This document shows, in pieces, positions 1 to 8,301 of a DNA stretch of 32,935 bases (the first letter of the stretch is position 1; each line of letters begins with the position of its first letter). A model generated the notes under the pieces. It saw only the letters and a list, made by a program, of their open reading frames with translations. It did not search any database and had not been told where the DNA came from. Position numbers and translations under genes: made by a program. The stretch is from Chitinophagaceae bacterium. GTDB lineage: Bacteria > Bacteroidota > Bacteroidia > Chitinophagales > Chitinophagaceae. The DNA lies in NCBI GenBank assembly GCA_025360525.1, contig JANYCA010000087.1:1-32935 (forward strand), written 5' to 3'.

Positions 1-861
1 CACGCCATGATACAACATCAGCCAGCCATCCGGCGTAAGTACCGGAGGTGTTCCTCCGCCAATTTTTACATTGGATATGGAAGATTTTCTTGCCCTTAAA
101 AATGCTTTGTCAGTAGGCTTCCAATGCAATAAATCCGGTGATGATGCCAGGTGTATGGCAGCGCCCGGATGATACAACGAATCAGGCGCAGTTGCAAAAT
201 AACATTCTCCCATTGGCCTGGTAAGTGCATAAAAACTGTTTTGAATTTTACCTTCAAACAACAACATATCTTTATTCTGATGATCCAATACAATTCCAAC
301 GCATGTGTAATTTAATCCATCGTCAGAAACATACAGCATGGTAGAATGCCGCTCGGAGCTTACACAGCAGGCCGTCATGTAATAGCGCTTATCAATCAAA
401 GAAATCCTGGGGTCTTCAATGCCATATTCCTGGCTGGTAAACTGCGGTGCAATTATTTTATCGTAATGGATATGAATGATAGCAGCACCATCCTCCGTTA
501 ACTCAACCGGAAGCAACCAGGATAAAGATGTAAGTGCAATAACTGAAAAGTTGTATTGGTTAATGGTAAATTTTCTTGGGTCATCTATGGTAACATCCTC
601 TAAAGGCCAGGCATCTACGGTGTAATTACCGGATTTATCCCAACGGATGGAATGGATTTTATTGTCTGTTATCGGATTAACTAGGGCCTCTGCCACTCTT
701 ACCATCAGCAATAAATTTCCATTCGGCAAACGGCACAGCCCGGGATTGAAAGCGCCTAAAACAAAAGTTGGTTCATTTAATCCATTTCTTAATGGCGAAA
801 AAGAAAGATCAACATGAGCAGGAGAAAAAATCAACTGATCGAAAGTAATGGCGGTGGTCAT
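1..861 (-). CDS. GH130 family glycoside phosphorylase/hydrolase, 3'-truncated by window edge
   Basis: The reading frame is open from an ATG at 861 down to base 1, giving 287 residues with no stop, so the C-terminus lies outside the window. It begins MTTAITFDQLIFSPAHVDLS and has no signal peptide, so a cytoplasmic location is expected. Family marks of GH130 (five-bladed beta-propeller enzymes acting on beta-mannosides) are visible: an early AFNPGL motif near residues 37-42, GIEDPR at 147-152 in the active-site region, and GWLMLYHG at the truncated end. The ATG overlaps the stop codon of the upstream gene by one base (TAATG), which suggests translational coupling. Many GH130 members are phosphorylases that release mannose-1-phosphate. 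Linkage specificity (beta-1,2 or beta-1,4) cannot be read from the sequence. Confidence 0.85.
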   Translation of the reverse strand, partial: MTTAITFDQLIFSPAHVDLSFSPLRNGLNEPTFVLGAFNPGLCRLPNGNLLLMVRVAEALVNPITDNKIHSIRWDKSGNYTVDAWPLEDVTIDDPRKFTINQYNFSVIALTSLSWLLPVELTEDGAAIIHIHYDKIIAPQFTSQEYGIEDPRISLIDKRYYMTACCVSSERHSTMLYVSDDGLNYTCVGIVLDHQNKDMLLFEGKIQNSFYALTRPMGECYFATAPDSLYHPGAAIHLASSPDLLHWKPTDKAFLRARKSSISNVKIGGGTPPVLTPDGWLMLYHGV

Positions 862-2171
862 TATTTTTTGTATTTATTTAATGCTGTTTTTATGGCGGGG
901 TATTGTTCCACTATTTCCATGGTAAGTAAGGCTTCAATGGTAGATTCGGCGCCTGAATTAACATTGATGGAAGCCGGAGATTGAATACCATCAAAGCCTC
1001 TGCCAGTAACAGGGGAATACATTTGTTTACCGGCATCATTAGCTCCTAAAAACCAAGCTGCAAGATGCCCGGCTATATCCGCATATTTAGCCTGGTTGGT
1101 AATTCTGTAGGCTTCTGCCGCAGCGGCCACCAGGGGTCTTATTCCATAAGCAATCTGCTCAAAACTTTTCTCGCTGGCAAGGGTTACACCGCTGCCATTA
1201 CTCTGTACCACAAAAGATGATTTCATTCCGTTTGATAAAAGGAAAGGCATAAAATCATCTACCATCAACATCCCCTTTGTAGTGTAGGACGCATCGTTTA
1301 AAAAAGCACCTGCCCGCATTAATGCATAGGCCTGGTCTGCTCCATAGGCATGCCATGTATTTTCCCAACTTAAAATTGCTCCATAGGGAAAATGGGTTGC
1401 GTCACCCTGTTGCATCATCGTAAGTCCATCCGCCAGTTTTTTTATGTAAGCAGTTAACACCGCATCATTGTGAGCAGAAGCATACTGCGCCAGTCCAAGA
1501 ATAATAATGGCGGCCTGGTCGGTACCACTACCTGCCGGTAACCATTGCGGCACGGTAATACCGGCAACTACTTTTGTGTTTTGAGGAATAGGAACCTGGT
1601 CGGTTTTTATTTTTGCAATAAGTTTTATAAGTGCTGCATCAATTTTATCAGCGAGCCCGGAATTAATTGCCCGTATCACGGGCGCCGCTTCTGCAAGGGT
1701 GTACAAGGCACGCCACGACCACCATTCAGCCCGGTTAATACTGGTAGAACCGTTTCTGTTGATAGACATATCAGGGAATAAAAAATTATAAAAATACCCG
1801 TTATCCGATTGCATTGCTACGATAAAACGAAGCAGGTTATATGCTTTGTTTTGTAAGATGGTATCGGTTGCAAATTTTGCATTGCGCAGGTAAACCTGTG
1901 TTGCTCTTGCCACATCATCTACGCAGGTGAAGCCTTCATCTGCATCGCCTACCAAACGATAATCCGGCGCTTCGGCATAAATATAAATGGAGGCAGCGTT
2001 GGGTTCGTTAGCAAATGAAACCGGCGTGTACAAATAATTAAGGTGACTGAGGTTTACCAATGATGTATCTGTTGCGGGAGGAACGGGCGGAAGTGCTGCT
2101 TGTTTTTTACAGGTAACAGCCATGCAAATTATTGCCAATAAACAAATGGCAAACTGGACTATTTTTTTCAT
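861..2171 (-). CDS. Lipoprotein with probable alpha/alpha-barrel (six-hairpin) glycosidase-like fold, between two GH130 genes
   Basis: The protein has 436 residues. The N-terminus is a lipoprotein signal peptide ending in MAVTC with Cys21 as the predicted lipidated residue, so it should sit in the periplasm or on a membrane. The body is helix-rich. It contains a conserved-looking FTCVDDVARA segment at 81-90, then DNGYFYNFLF, a Trp-rich RAEWWSWRALYTLAEA stretch, and a late EKSFEQIAYGIRPLV segment. This pattern of repeated helical hairpins with acidic and aromatic motifs resembles (alpha/alpha)6 glycosidases and domains fused to some glycosyltransferases, but I do not recognise a named GH family. 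It lies between two GH130 genes, overlapping the downstream one by one base, so it probably acts on the same beta-mannoside-type glycan before import. The specific function is inferred from context only. Confidence 0.7.
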   Translation of the reverse strand: MKKIVQFAICLLAIICMAVTCKKQAALPPVPPATDTSLVNLSHLNYLYTPVSFANEPNAASIYIYAEAPDYRLVGDADEGFTCVDDVARATQVYLRNAKFATDTILQNKAYNLLRFIVAMQSDNGYFYNFLFPDMSINRNGSTSINRAEWWSWRALYTLAEAAPVIRAINSGLADKIDAALIKLIAKIKTDQVPIPQNTKVVAGITVPQWLPAGSGTDQAAIIILGLAQYASAHNDAVLTAYIKKLADGLTMMQQGDATHFPYGAILSWENTWHAYGADQAYALMRAGAFLNDASYTTKGMLMVDDFMPFLLSNGMKSSFVVQSNGSGVTLASEKSFEQIAYGIRPLVAAAAEAYRITNQAKYADIAGHLAAWFLGANDAGKQMYSPVTGRGFDGIQSPASINVNSGAESTIEALLTMEIVEQYPAIKTALNKYKK

Positions 2172-2261
2172 ATGTTGATTTTAATTTTTATTGATAACCT
2201 TCATTTTATTCATCAGATTTTCGGGCAAGGATAGAATATTTAGTATGGCTCAATTAAGATT

Positions 2262-3689
2262 TTAGTTTGTTAATTCATTTAGTAATTCATTTAAACCGAC
2301 AAACCTAAATCCTGTTGCAGAATCGGACACGGCATAGGGAATAAGCAACTGATCCTGATGGCGTAATAATCCACAGGTATAGACAACATTGGGAACATAA
2401 CCTTCTCTTTCATTTTCATCAGCCTGTATCAGGGGCACTTTTAACCTGCCAATAATTTGGGATGGATCAGTAAGGTGGAGCAAGATGGCGCTGATAACAT
2501 AGGTACGCATGGCACCGACACCGTGGGTAAGCAGCAACCAGCCTTTATCCGTTTTTATGGGAGAACCACAATTACCTAACTGCACCATTTCCCATTCGTA
2601 CAACGGCTCCATCAGCAGTTCATAATTTTGCCAACAGTATATGTCATCAGAAAACATAATGTTGATTTTTTCGCCACCTTGCCTTGATATCATTACATAT
2701 TGACCATTCACTTTTTCAGGAAAAAGCGCCATGCCCTTATCTGCAATTGCTGCGCCGTACAATGTTCTTATTTTAAAATCAACAAAATTGTTGGTTTCAA
2801 TTAAATGGGTATTAATCTGCCTTCCATCGTAGGCGGTGTAAGTACCATAATAACAGTCCATTTCTCCATCAATAAAATGTACAAAACGAACATCTTCCAT
2901 ACCCATACATTCAGCCCTGGAATTAGGAAAAATAACGGTTTCACTGATAGTTCCAGTGGAATTGGATGTAAGATTATAATTGCTATCAAATATCCGGGCT
3001 AATTGTTCAATGGACGTTTCTGCTGAAGCATCCTGTCTCCATTTGTTTTGAATGAGATCAAGGGCTTCTGCATGAGTGAAATGATCAGGCAAAATTTCCA
3101 GCAATTCATTTTTAAAGTCTGCAATATATTTAACCCTGTCTTCCAGAAAGTTGCGGGAATAAGTTGCGGATTCGTCTTTTTTTAGCCGGGTAAAATAACC
3201 GGTGCCACCATCCAGGTGTATGTTCATTTCCCCATCAACTATTCCCGTTTTAAAAATTACAGAAGAGATGTGCCCTTCGCCGGTTGCTCTTAAACTCATA
3301 ACAAAGCGTTGTTCACCCACCTGTAACCCTTGCTGATTTGGATGGGGGACTATCGAAGGATTGAATAATGCAGCAGCCTGAATGGAATATTCTTTGGTAA
3401 AAAAAGCGCCCAGCAACTGTTTCCTCGAATCTGAAAACGAACTAATATCTCCTTCAAATTGTTGCCGGACTTTATCAAAGTTTTCCAGGAATACTGCTTG
3501 TATATTTCTATGCCTCGATCCAAAATTTTTTAAAACGTTGGCTAAACTTTCAGCTACGGCTATTTCATCCAACTTTGTAATTCTATCAATGATATTGCTG
3601 ACTCTGTTTTGTCCTGGCAAATACAAATATTGGTTTATAACCGCATTGGCGGAAGCATATAACTTTATAGCACTTTTGTTTGTTTTCAT
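2262..3689 (-). CDS. GH130 family enzyme, long form with N-terminal helical extension
   Basis: The protein has 475 residues and no signal peptide, so it should be cytoplasmic. The first 100 residues are helical (SRHRNIQAVFLENF near 58-71) and precede a propeller domain starting at ALFNPSIVPHP (107-117). The GH130 motif GMEDVRFV lies at 263-270, equivalent to GIEDPR in the shorter paralogue at the window start. Later motifs include QLGNCGSPIKTDKGWLLLTHG, matching the family's G-x-P ... GWL-x-x-HG signature. Long GH130 proteins with an N-terminal extension include oligomannan phosphorylases. A long plus a short GH130 gene side by side recalls the Thermoanaerobacter beta-1,2-mannan phosphorylase pair (comparison from memory). 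Likely role: phosphorolysis of imported manno-oligosaccharides. Phosphorylase rather than hydrolase activity is inference. Confidence 0.85.
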   Translation of the reverse strand: MKTNKSAIKLYASANAVINQYLYLPGQNRVSNIIDRITKLDEIAVAESLANVLKNFGSRHRNIQAVFLENFDKVRQQFEGDISSFSDSRKQLLGAFFTKEYSIQAAALFNPSIVPHPNQQGLQVGEQRFVMSLRATGEGHISSVIFKTGIVDGEMNIHLDGGTGYFTRLKKDESATYSRNFLEDRVKYIADFKNELLEILPDHFTHAEALDLIQNKWRQDASAETSIEQLARIFDSNYNLTSNSTGTISETVIFPNSRAECMGMEDVRFVHFIDGEMDCYYGTYTAYDGRQINTHLIETNNFVDFKIRTLYGAAIADKGMALFPEKVNGQYVMISRQGGEKINIMFSDDIYCWQNYELLMEPLYEWEMVQLGNCGSPIKTDKGWLLLTHGVGAMRTYVISAILLHLTDPSQIIGRLKVPLIQADENEREGYVPNVVYTCGLLRHQDQLLIPYAVSDSATGFRFVGLNELLNELTN

Positions 3690-3710
3690 AAATAATTATC
3701 TGTTTGCTGT

Positions 3711-4538
3711 TTAATCTTTAAGGCCTGTTGAGGCCATGCTTTGAATAAAGTGTTTTTGAAAAAATAAAAAGGCAATCATAACCGGTAGCGCCAATAATAC
3801 GGCTGCGGCTATTTTTACACCCAACTGGCTGTCTGACCTTCCGCCTACTGCAAAAAGGGTTACCAACTGAGGCATCGTCATTAACTGTTCGTTTCTTATT
3901 ACGATCAATGGCCACAAAACTTCGTTCCAGGAGCCGATGAAAGATAAGATGGCCACTGTTACGAGCGTGGGTTTTATATTTGGCCAGAGAATTCTGAAAA
4001 TAATTCCCATCTCAGAGCAGCCGTCGAGCCTTGCTGCATCAATCAAAGCCTGTGGCAAACCCTGGAACGCCTGCCTAAACATGAGGATGGCAAATGCACT
4101 GACAGCAAATGGAATGACCAATGCAAAATAAGTATCCACCATTTGCAGATTTACCATGGTAATATAATTGGGGATTAAGGTAATCTGGAAAGGTAGGGAC
4201 ATGGTAAAAACAATGATGTAGAAAATTAGCTGCCGCCCTTTAAATTGCATTTTCGCAAGTGCATAGCCAACGGTTGAGCCTGTCAATACTACAAGTGATG
4301 TGGTAAATACAGCCACCAGCAAACTATTAACAAGCGACCTGCCGATAGGAATTTTGGCAATCATCATTTTAAAATTTTCCAACCCCGGATGATCCGGCCA
4401 CAGCGTCATGTTTCCAATTTCATGCAGCGGTGCCAGGGAAGCACCTATCATCCAGATAAATGGATAAATGAATGTAAGCGCTGCCGCTAAAAGCATGGCA
4501 TACATGCCGATCGTTTTAAAAGAGAATTGCTTTTTCAT
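3711..4538 (-). CDS. ABC sugar transporter permease, MalG type
   Basis: The protein has 275 residues with six predicted membrane segments, the first at about 13-33. The permease EAA loop is clear: DAARLDGCSEMGIIFRILWPNIKP, with the conserved Gly in the cytoplasmic loop that docks on the ABC ATPase. The end VLLALPVMIAFLFFQKHFIQSMASTGLKD is typical of MalG-like carbohydrate permeases (KHFIxGLTxGAVKG type). It pairs with the MalF-type permease upstream and the solute-binding lipoprotein two genes further upstream to form a sugar importer in the inner membrane. It sits 21 bases upstream of the long GH130 gene, so imported oligosaccharide is probably handed to that enzyme. No ATPase gene is present in the window. 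Confidence 0.93.
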   Translation of the reverse strand: MKKQFSFKTIGMYAMLLAAALTFIYPFIWMIGASLAPLHEIGNMTLWPDHPGLENFKMMIAKIPIGRSLVNSLLVAVFTTSLVVLTGSTVGYALAKMQFKGRQLIFYIIVFTMSLPFQITLIPNYITMVNLQMVDTYFALVIPFAVSAFAILMFRQAFQGLPQALIDAARLDGCSEMGIIFRILWPNIKPTLVTVAILSFIGSWNEVLWPLIVIRNEQLMTMPQLVTLFAVGGRSDSQLGVKIAAAVLLALPVMIAFLFFQKHFIQSMASTGLKD

Positions 4539-4618
4539 GCTGAAATGTATTTATTACCCTTTGACATTTTTAAAACTTATTGCTGCATTTTTTCTGGTTC
4601 AACAAATCATTAAATACC

Positions 4619-5500
4619 TTATACTTCTTTTTCAATAAATTTTTTCTGCAGTATCACCACTGTCATAATCATTAACGCATAGAAAAAACCTAACGTTGCG
4701 GAATAGCCCATATTATAATATTGAAAAGCCTGTTTATAAATGTACAGTACTGCTGAAAGGGTTGTATTTAAAGGACCACCGCCTGTCATGATATAGGGTT
4801 CTATAAAGAGCGAAAAACCGCCGATGGTTGACAATATCACTACCATAAAAATAGTTGGATTTATCATCGGCAACGTTATGTGATAAAACTGTTGCCAGCG
4901 GCTGGCACCTTCCATTTTTGCAGCTTCGTAGTACTGCGGCGGAACAGTCTGCAATCCAACCAGGAAAAGGATTACGTACAGGCCCACATTCTTCCAGGTG
5001 GCCATTATTGCGATGGCGTAAATGGCCACATCGGGGTTTACCAGCCAGCCTATTTTATGCATTCCAATACTCATCAACATACGGTTAATTAAGCCACCAT
5101 CAAAGCCCAGTAGCTGTTGCCAAAGGATGGTGACCACAACACCCGAAACAATTACCGGCATAAAAAATGAGGCCCTGAAAAAAGCGGCCGCCCTTAATTT
5201 TTGATTTAATAAATAAGCAAGAAACAAGGAGACTATTAACTGAAGCGGAATGTGCAACAATAAAAATTTTAACGTGTTACCAATCGCTTTCCAAAACAAC
5301 CGGTCATGAAAAAGGCGGGAGTAATTATCGATACCAATGAATTTCATGGGCGAAATAATATTCCATTTATTGAATGTTAAATAGAAGCAAAACAATACCG
5401 GGAACGCCACAAATACCACTACAAAAATAAGATAGGGCGACACCAGCAGGTAAGGAAGCCATTTTTTCTTTTGTGATCGTTTGGTTTTTTGTTCCATCAT
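4619..5500 (-). CDS. ABC sugar transporter permease, MalF type
   Basis: The protein has 293 residues. A basic N-terminus (MMEQKTKRSQKKKW) precedes a first membrane segment at about 16-38, and six segments are expected in total. The EAA loop reads EAAKMEGASRWQQFYHITLP, as in MalF/UgpA-type permeases. ATG is at 5500, with a second ATG at 5497 that could also be used. The ancestral stop of the upstream oxidoreductase appears to have been only nine bases away, at 5510-5512. A repeat insertion now separates the shortened oxidoreductase from this gene by 167 bases. It forms a heterodimer with the MalG-type permease encoded next. Confidence 0.93.
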   Translation of the reverse strand: MMEQKTKRSQKKKWLPYLLVSPYLIFVVVFVAFPVLFCFYLTFNKWNIISPMKFIGIDNYSRLFHDRLFWKAIGNTLKFLLLHIPLQLIVSLFLAYLLNQKLRAAAFFRASFFMPVIVSGVVVTILWQQLLGFDGGLINRMLMSIGMHKIGWLVNPDVAIYAIAIMATWKNVGLYVILFLVGLQTVPPQYYEAAKMEGASRWQQFYHITLPMINPTIFMVVILSTIGGFSLFIEPYIMTGGGPLNTTLSAVLYIYKQAFQYYNMGYSATLGFFYALMIMTVVILQKKFIEKEV

Positions 5501-5523
5501 TTTTTTGCATTAAAAAAGTTGTG

Positions 5524-5542
5524 CAATTGCATGTGCGGCTTC
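5524..5542. repeat. 19-bp flanking direct repeat, left copy
   Basis: CAATTGCATGTGCGGCTTC is repeated exactly at 5706-5724, on the other side of the 50-bp repeat block. On the minus strand this copy reads GAAGCCGCACATGCAATTG and continues GCACAACTTTTTTAA, which encodes the presumed ancestral end EAAHAIAQLF-stop of the oxidoreductase. It is therefore either a target-site duplication or the product of a local duplication that accompanied the insertion. Confidence 0.9.
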
Positions 5543-5705
5543 CATATTGTCGTTTTGCCCCCATCCCCTGAAGGGGTGTTTCACCCTTCAAATTGAAGCT
5601 GCTTTTGCCCCCATCCCCTAAAGGGGTGTTTCACCCTTCAAATTGAAGCTGCTTTTGCTCCCATCCCCTAAAGGGGTGTTTCACCCTTCAAATTGAAGCT
5701 GCACC
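5543..5705. repeat. Insertion of three tandem 50-bp palindromic repeats
   Basis: Three nearly identical 50-bp units lie at 5553-5602, 5603-5652 and 5653-5702 with exact 50-bp spacing. They differ at only a few positions (TCCCCTG in the first, TCCCCTA in the others; GCTCCC instead of GCCCCC in the third). Each unit contains three short palindromes: CCCCTAAAGGGG, GGGTGTTTCACCC and CTTCAAATTGAAG, so strong hairpins are possible on either strand. The block is flanked on both sides by CAATTGCATGTGCGGCTTC (5524-5542 and 5706-5724). Such CCCCTAAAGGGG elements are familiar as intergenic repeats in Bacteroidota (general knowledge). Here the block interrupts the 3' end of a gene. Confidence 0.9.
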
Positions 5706-6921
5706 CAATTGCATGTGCGGCTTCAGCCATTCGTACAGATTCAACTGCATTGGTATCATTAATTATTCGCTGATGGCTTCTATCTTTTATCCAGTTCCAT
5801 TGATCCTGTAACATATCTTTTAGCAACTGTTGGTAACGATGCTGCTTTTCTGAATTGCTTCCGCATTGAATGGTTACCTGCTCATCAAAAATTATTTCGG
5901 TAAACCTTCCCATCACTTTTTTACCGGATGTTTCAGCAGGATGTTTTACAATGGTACAGGGGCCGATTAAATCCTGTAATGCTTGTAGTTGTTCATTTGT
6001 AAACAGCCCATGCAACTTCATGCTAACGGGTACCCATTCGTACAACGTGATTTCACCCCTTTCAAAAAGCAACCGCATTTCCTGGCGGTCTAATATTTTA
6101 GGCTGGTCGAATCCGTGATAAAAATTTACGGTACCTGCTTCATATAAAACAGTAGCCTGCACCCTGTCATAAATTGTTGTGTCACAACTTTTGCGCTTTT
6201 GCTCCACCGCATTAATCACTTTGCCATGGCCCAACCACCCGGAAAACATATCAAAAAAATGAACGCCATGCTCAATGAATATGCCACCGCTTTTTGTTTC
6301 GTCCCAAAACCAATGTTGTTCCTGTAGATTTTCATCACTGGCATAATTCTCAAAAAAACCATGTAAAAAATTTCCCATCATTTTCTGCTGTATAATTTTT
6401 TGTACCATTGTGTACAAAGGATTGTATCGCTGCATCAGGTTGACCACGTACAGTAATTGAAACTCTTTTGCCAACGCCTGTAATGTAATTACATCAAGTG
6501 TTTTTAGGGCTGCAGGTTTTTCACAAATCACATGCTTACCGGCAAGCAATGCATTTTTTGACATTTCAAAATGCAGGTGCGGCGGTGTGGCGATGTACAC
6601 GAGGTCTATTGAATTGTCTGCCAACAAATCCATGTAATCAAGATGATATGTTGCCTTTAATTCTTCCGCAAGTTTATTACCAGCCATTTCGTTTACATCC
6701 GCTACAGCAATTATTTTTATCCCGATAATGGTTATAAAAACATTTGCCGCAAACGCTGCAAAATTTCCTGCACCAATAATACCAATCGATAAATTGTCAC
6801 CCCTGCCCTTCTCCAAATTAGCAACAACTTTTTGGCCGGGGAATAATTGATTCACTGTTTCACCAGAACTGTTGTCTGTATTTAAAAAACTATACAATTT
6901 ATTTGGGATGAAAGTATTCAA
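5668..6921 (-). CDS. Gfo/Idh/MocA family NAD(P)-dependent oxidoreductase, C-terminus altered by repeat insertion
   Basis: The protein has 417 residues. The Rossmann motif GIIGAGNFA is at 47-55, and VICEKPAAL with the family's catalytic-loop EKP is at 134-136. It continues into the alpha/beta C-terminal domain (FIEHGVHFFDMFSGW). The family oxidises or reduces sugars and polyols, and members often sit in ABC sugar-transport operons as here. Two oddities are visible. The only available start is TTG at 6921 (no in-frame ATG precedes the Rossmann fold), which gives about 45 residues ahead of GxGxxG. The last residues GCSFNLKGETPL are encoded by the inserted repeat. The original end, EAAHAIAQLF-stop, is still readable at 5510-5541. 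Both changes are at the termini, so activity may be retained. The substrate is unknown. Confidence 0.85.
   Translation of the reverse strand: MNTFIPNKLYSFLNTDNSSGETVNQLFPGQKVVANLEKGRGDNLSIGIIGAGNFAAFAANVFITIIGIKIIAVADVNEMAGNKLAEELKATYHLDYMDLLADNSIDLVYIATPPHLHFEMSKNALLAGKHVICEKPAALKTLDVITLQALAKEFQLLYVVNLMQRYNPLYTMVQKIIQQKMMGNFLHGFFENYASDENLQEQHWFWDETKSGGIFIEHGVHFFDMFSGWLGHGKVINAVEQKRKSCDTTIYDRVQATVLYEAGTVNFYHGFDQPKILDRQEMRLLFERGEITLYEWVPVSMKLHGLFTNEQLQALQDLIGPCTIVKHPAETSGKKVMGRFTEIIFDEQVTIQCGSNSEKQHRYQQLLKDMLQDQWNWIKDRSHQRIINDTNAVESVRMAEAAHAIGCSFNLKGETPL
5706..5724. repeat. 19-bp flanking direct repeat, right copy (within the oxidoreductase gene)
   Basis: This is the second exact copy of CAATTGCATGTGCGGCTTC, 182 bp from the first. 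On the minus strand it encodes EAAHAI of the oxidoreductase. The frame then enters the repeat block and ends 12 codons later. Confidence 0.9.
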
Positions 6922-6947
6922 CTGAAAATATTTAAAGATTTAAAATA

Positions 6948-8243
6948 CTATTTGGTTTCTTTCCCTAATAATACATTGACTGCAGCAGCAGCAGCTTCGA
7001 TGGCGCTTTCAGGCGATTTTTTTCCATAGATAACACAGGACTCATATTCCTGCGAAATAATATCCAGCACTTCTACAATTACTTCGCAATTATCCACGCC
7101 TTTTACAAATGGAATTTCTTTTGCAAAGAGCATCATCATCGGGTTTCTTTTAAAATAGTCTGCATAAAAAATATCTGTATCAAGCATTTTTCTACGGGGC
7201 AGTTGCCCGGTTATTTCCAGCAATTGTAAATCACCTTTTTTACTTACCAAAGTCTTCACAAAATCCCAGGCAGCCTGTGGATTAGCCGTGCTGTTAAACA
7301 GCACAATATTTTTTGGATCTGCATACGTAAACACCGGACCGGTATGATCATCGGGCACGATGGGCGGAAAATAATCAAATTCAAAGTTTCTGTTATGTAT
7401 ATTATTGAGGTAAGAAATTTCCCAGGGACCAGTCCATTTGGTGGCAATAGTTTGTATCACAAAAGGGTCGCTGGAGGCGGCAGTATTTTCTCTTGAAAAA
7501 TAATCGTTACTGTAGAGCTTTTGCAGAAAACGAAAAACTTCTACGGCATATTTGTTGTTGAAAGCAGCCTTATTATTTACGATCAACGGGGCACCGCCGG
7601 AAGCGGCCAGGTACAAAGGATAAAAATTAAATAACCGTTCGTACCAGATTGCCTTTACAGCTGTATATCCAAAACGTTTTTGTTCGTGAGCCTGTTGGTT
7701 GTTGGCTTTAAAATCTGCAGCAGCTTTCAGGTAAGCTGAATAGGTTAATGGCAATTGAGTAATCTTATTCTCTGCAAATAATTTTTTATTGTAGATGGTC
7801 ATAATGGGGTTTACCTTCCAGGGTACCTGGTAAATATGCCCATCGGATGAGGTAATTTCTTTAATGGTATTACTGTCGCAACGCTCTCTAATAAAATCCA
7901 TAAACCCTTGCAGTGTATCCAACGGAATTAATACGCCTGCATGCGCATACATCTCCACATTGCCCTGCCACATGTTGGCATAAATATCCGGAGCCGATTT
8001 ACCTACCACGGCAGCAAGAATAACTTCTTCGCTGGATTGCCCCTCGGGTATGGGCTGCATGTGCACCGTTGACTGAGGGTGAGCAAGATTCCAGGCATTA
8101 CTTGCTGCAGTACATAATTTTATTTCCTGATTGTTATTGGAACACCAGAATAATAATGTGGTGCTTTTTACCGAATTATTCTTGCATGATAAAGTGGCAA
8201 TCATTAAAAATACAACTATAAAATATGACTTTAAAAAATGCAT
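6948..8243 (-). CDS. ABC transporter sugar-binding lipoprotein (solute-binding protein family 1)
   Basis: The protein has 431 residues. The signal peptide MHFLKSYFIVVFLMIATLSC ends in a lipobox with Cys20, so the mature protein is anchored to a membrane facing the periplasm. The body matches extracellular solute-binding protein family 1 (MalE-like): an APDIYANMWQGN segment, an IYQVPWKVNPIMTIYNKKLF segment lining the ligand site, WTGPWEISYLNN, and NPQAAWDFVKTLVSKKG near the end. It heads the downstream half of the locus, after a likely terminator, and is followed by the oxidoreductase (26-base gap) and two permeases. It probably binds the manno-oligosaccharide delivered through SusCD. Confidence 0.92.
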   Translation of the reverse strand: MHFLKSYFIVVFLMIATLSCKNNSVKSTTLLFWCSNNNQEIKLCTAASNAWNLAHPQSTVHMQPIPEGQSSEEVILAAVVGKSAPDIYANMWQGNVEMYAHAGVLIPLDTLQGFMDFIRERCDSNTIKEITSSDGHIYQVPWKVNPIMTIYNKKLFAENKITQLPLTYSAYLKAAADFKANNQQAHEQKRFGYTAVKAIWYERLFNFYPLYLAASGGAPLIVNNKAAFNNKYAVEVFRFLQKLYSNDYFSRENTAASSDPFVIQTIATKWTGPWEISYLNNIHNRNFEFDYFPPIVPDDHTGPVFTYADPKNIVLFNSTANPQAAWDFVKTLVSKKGDLQLLEITGQLPRRKMLDTDIFYADYFKRNPMMMLFAKEIPFVKGVDNCEVIVEVLDIISQEYESCVIYGKKSPESAIEAAAAAVNVLLGKETK

Positions 8244-8301
8244 TCGTTCAATTACTTAGAAAATGGATAAGTGGATAATTATTTAATAATAACCGGTTTA
8301 A

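Noticed and set aside
2801..3002. Small open frames on both strands
   Set aside because: They are shadows inside the long GH130 gene with no signal or domain.
5553..5702. CRISPR array
   Set aside because: The three 50-bp units are directly tandem with no unique spacers, contain several palindromes and have no cas genes nearby.
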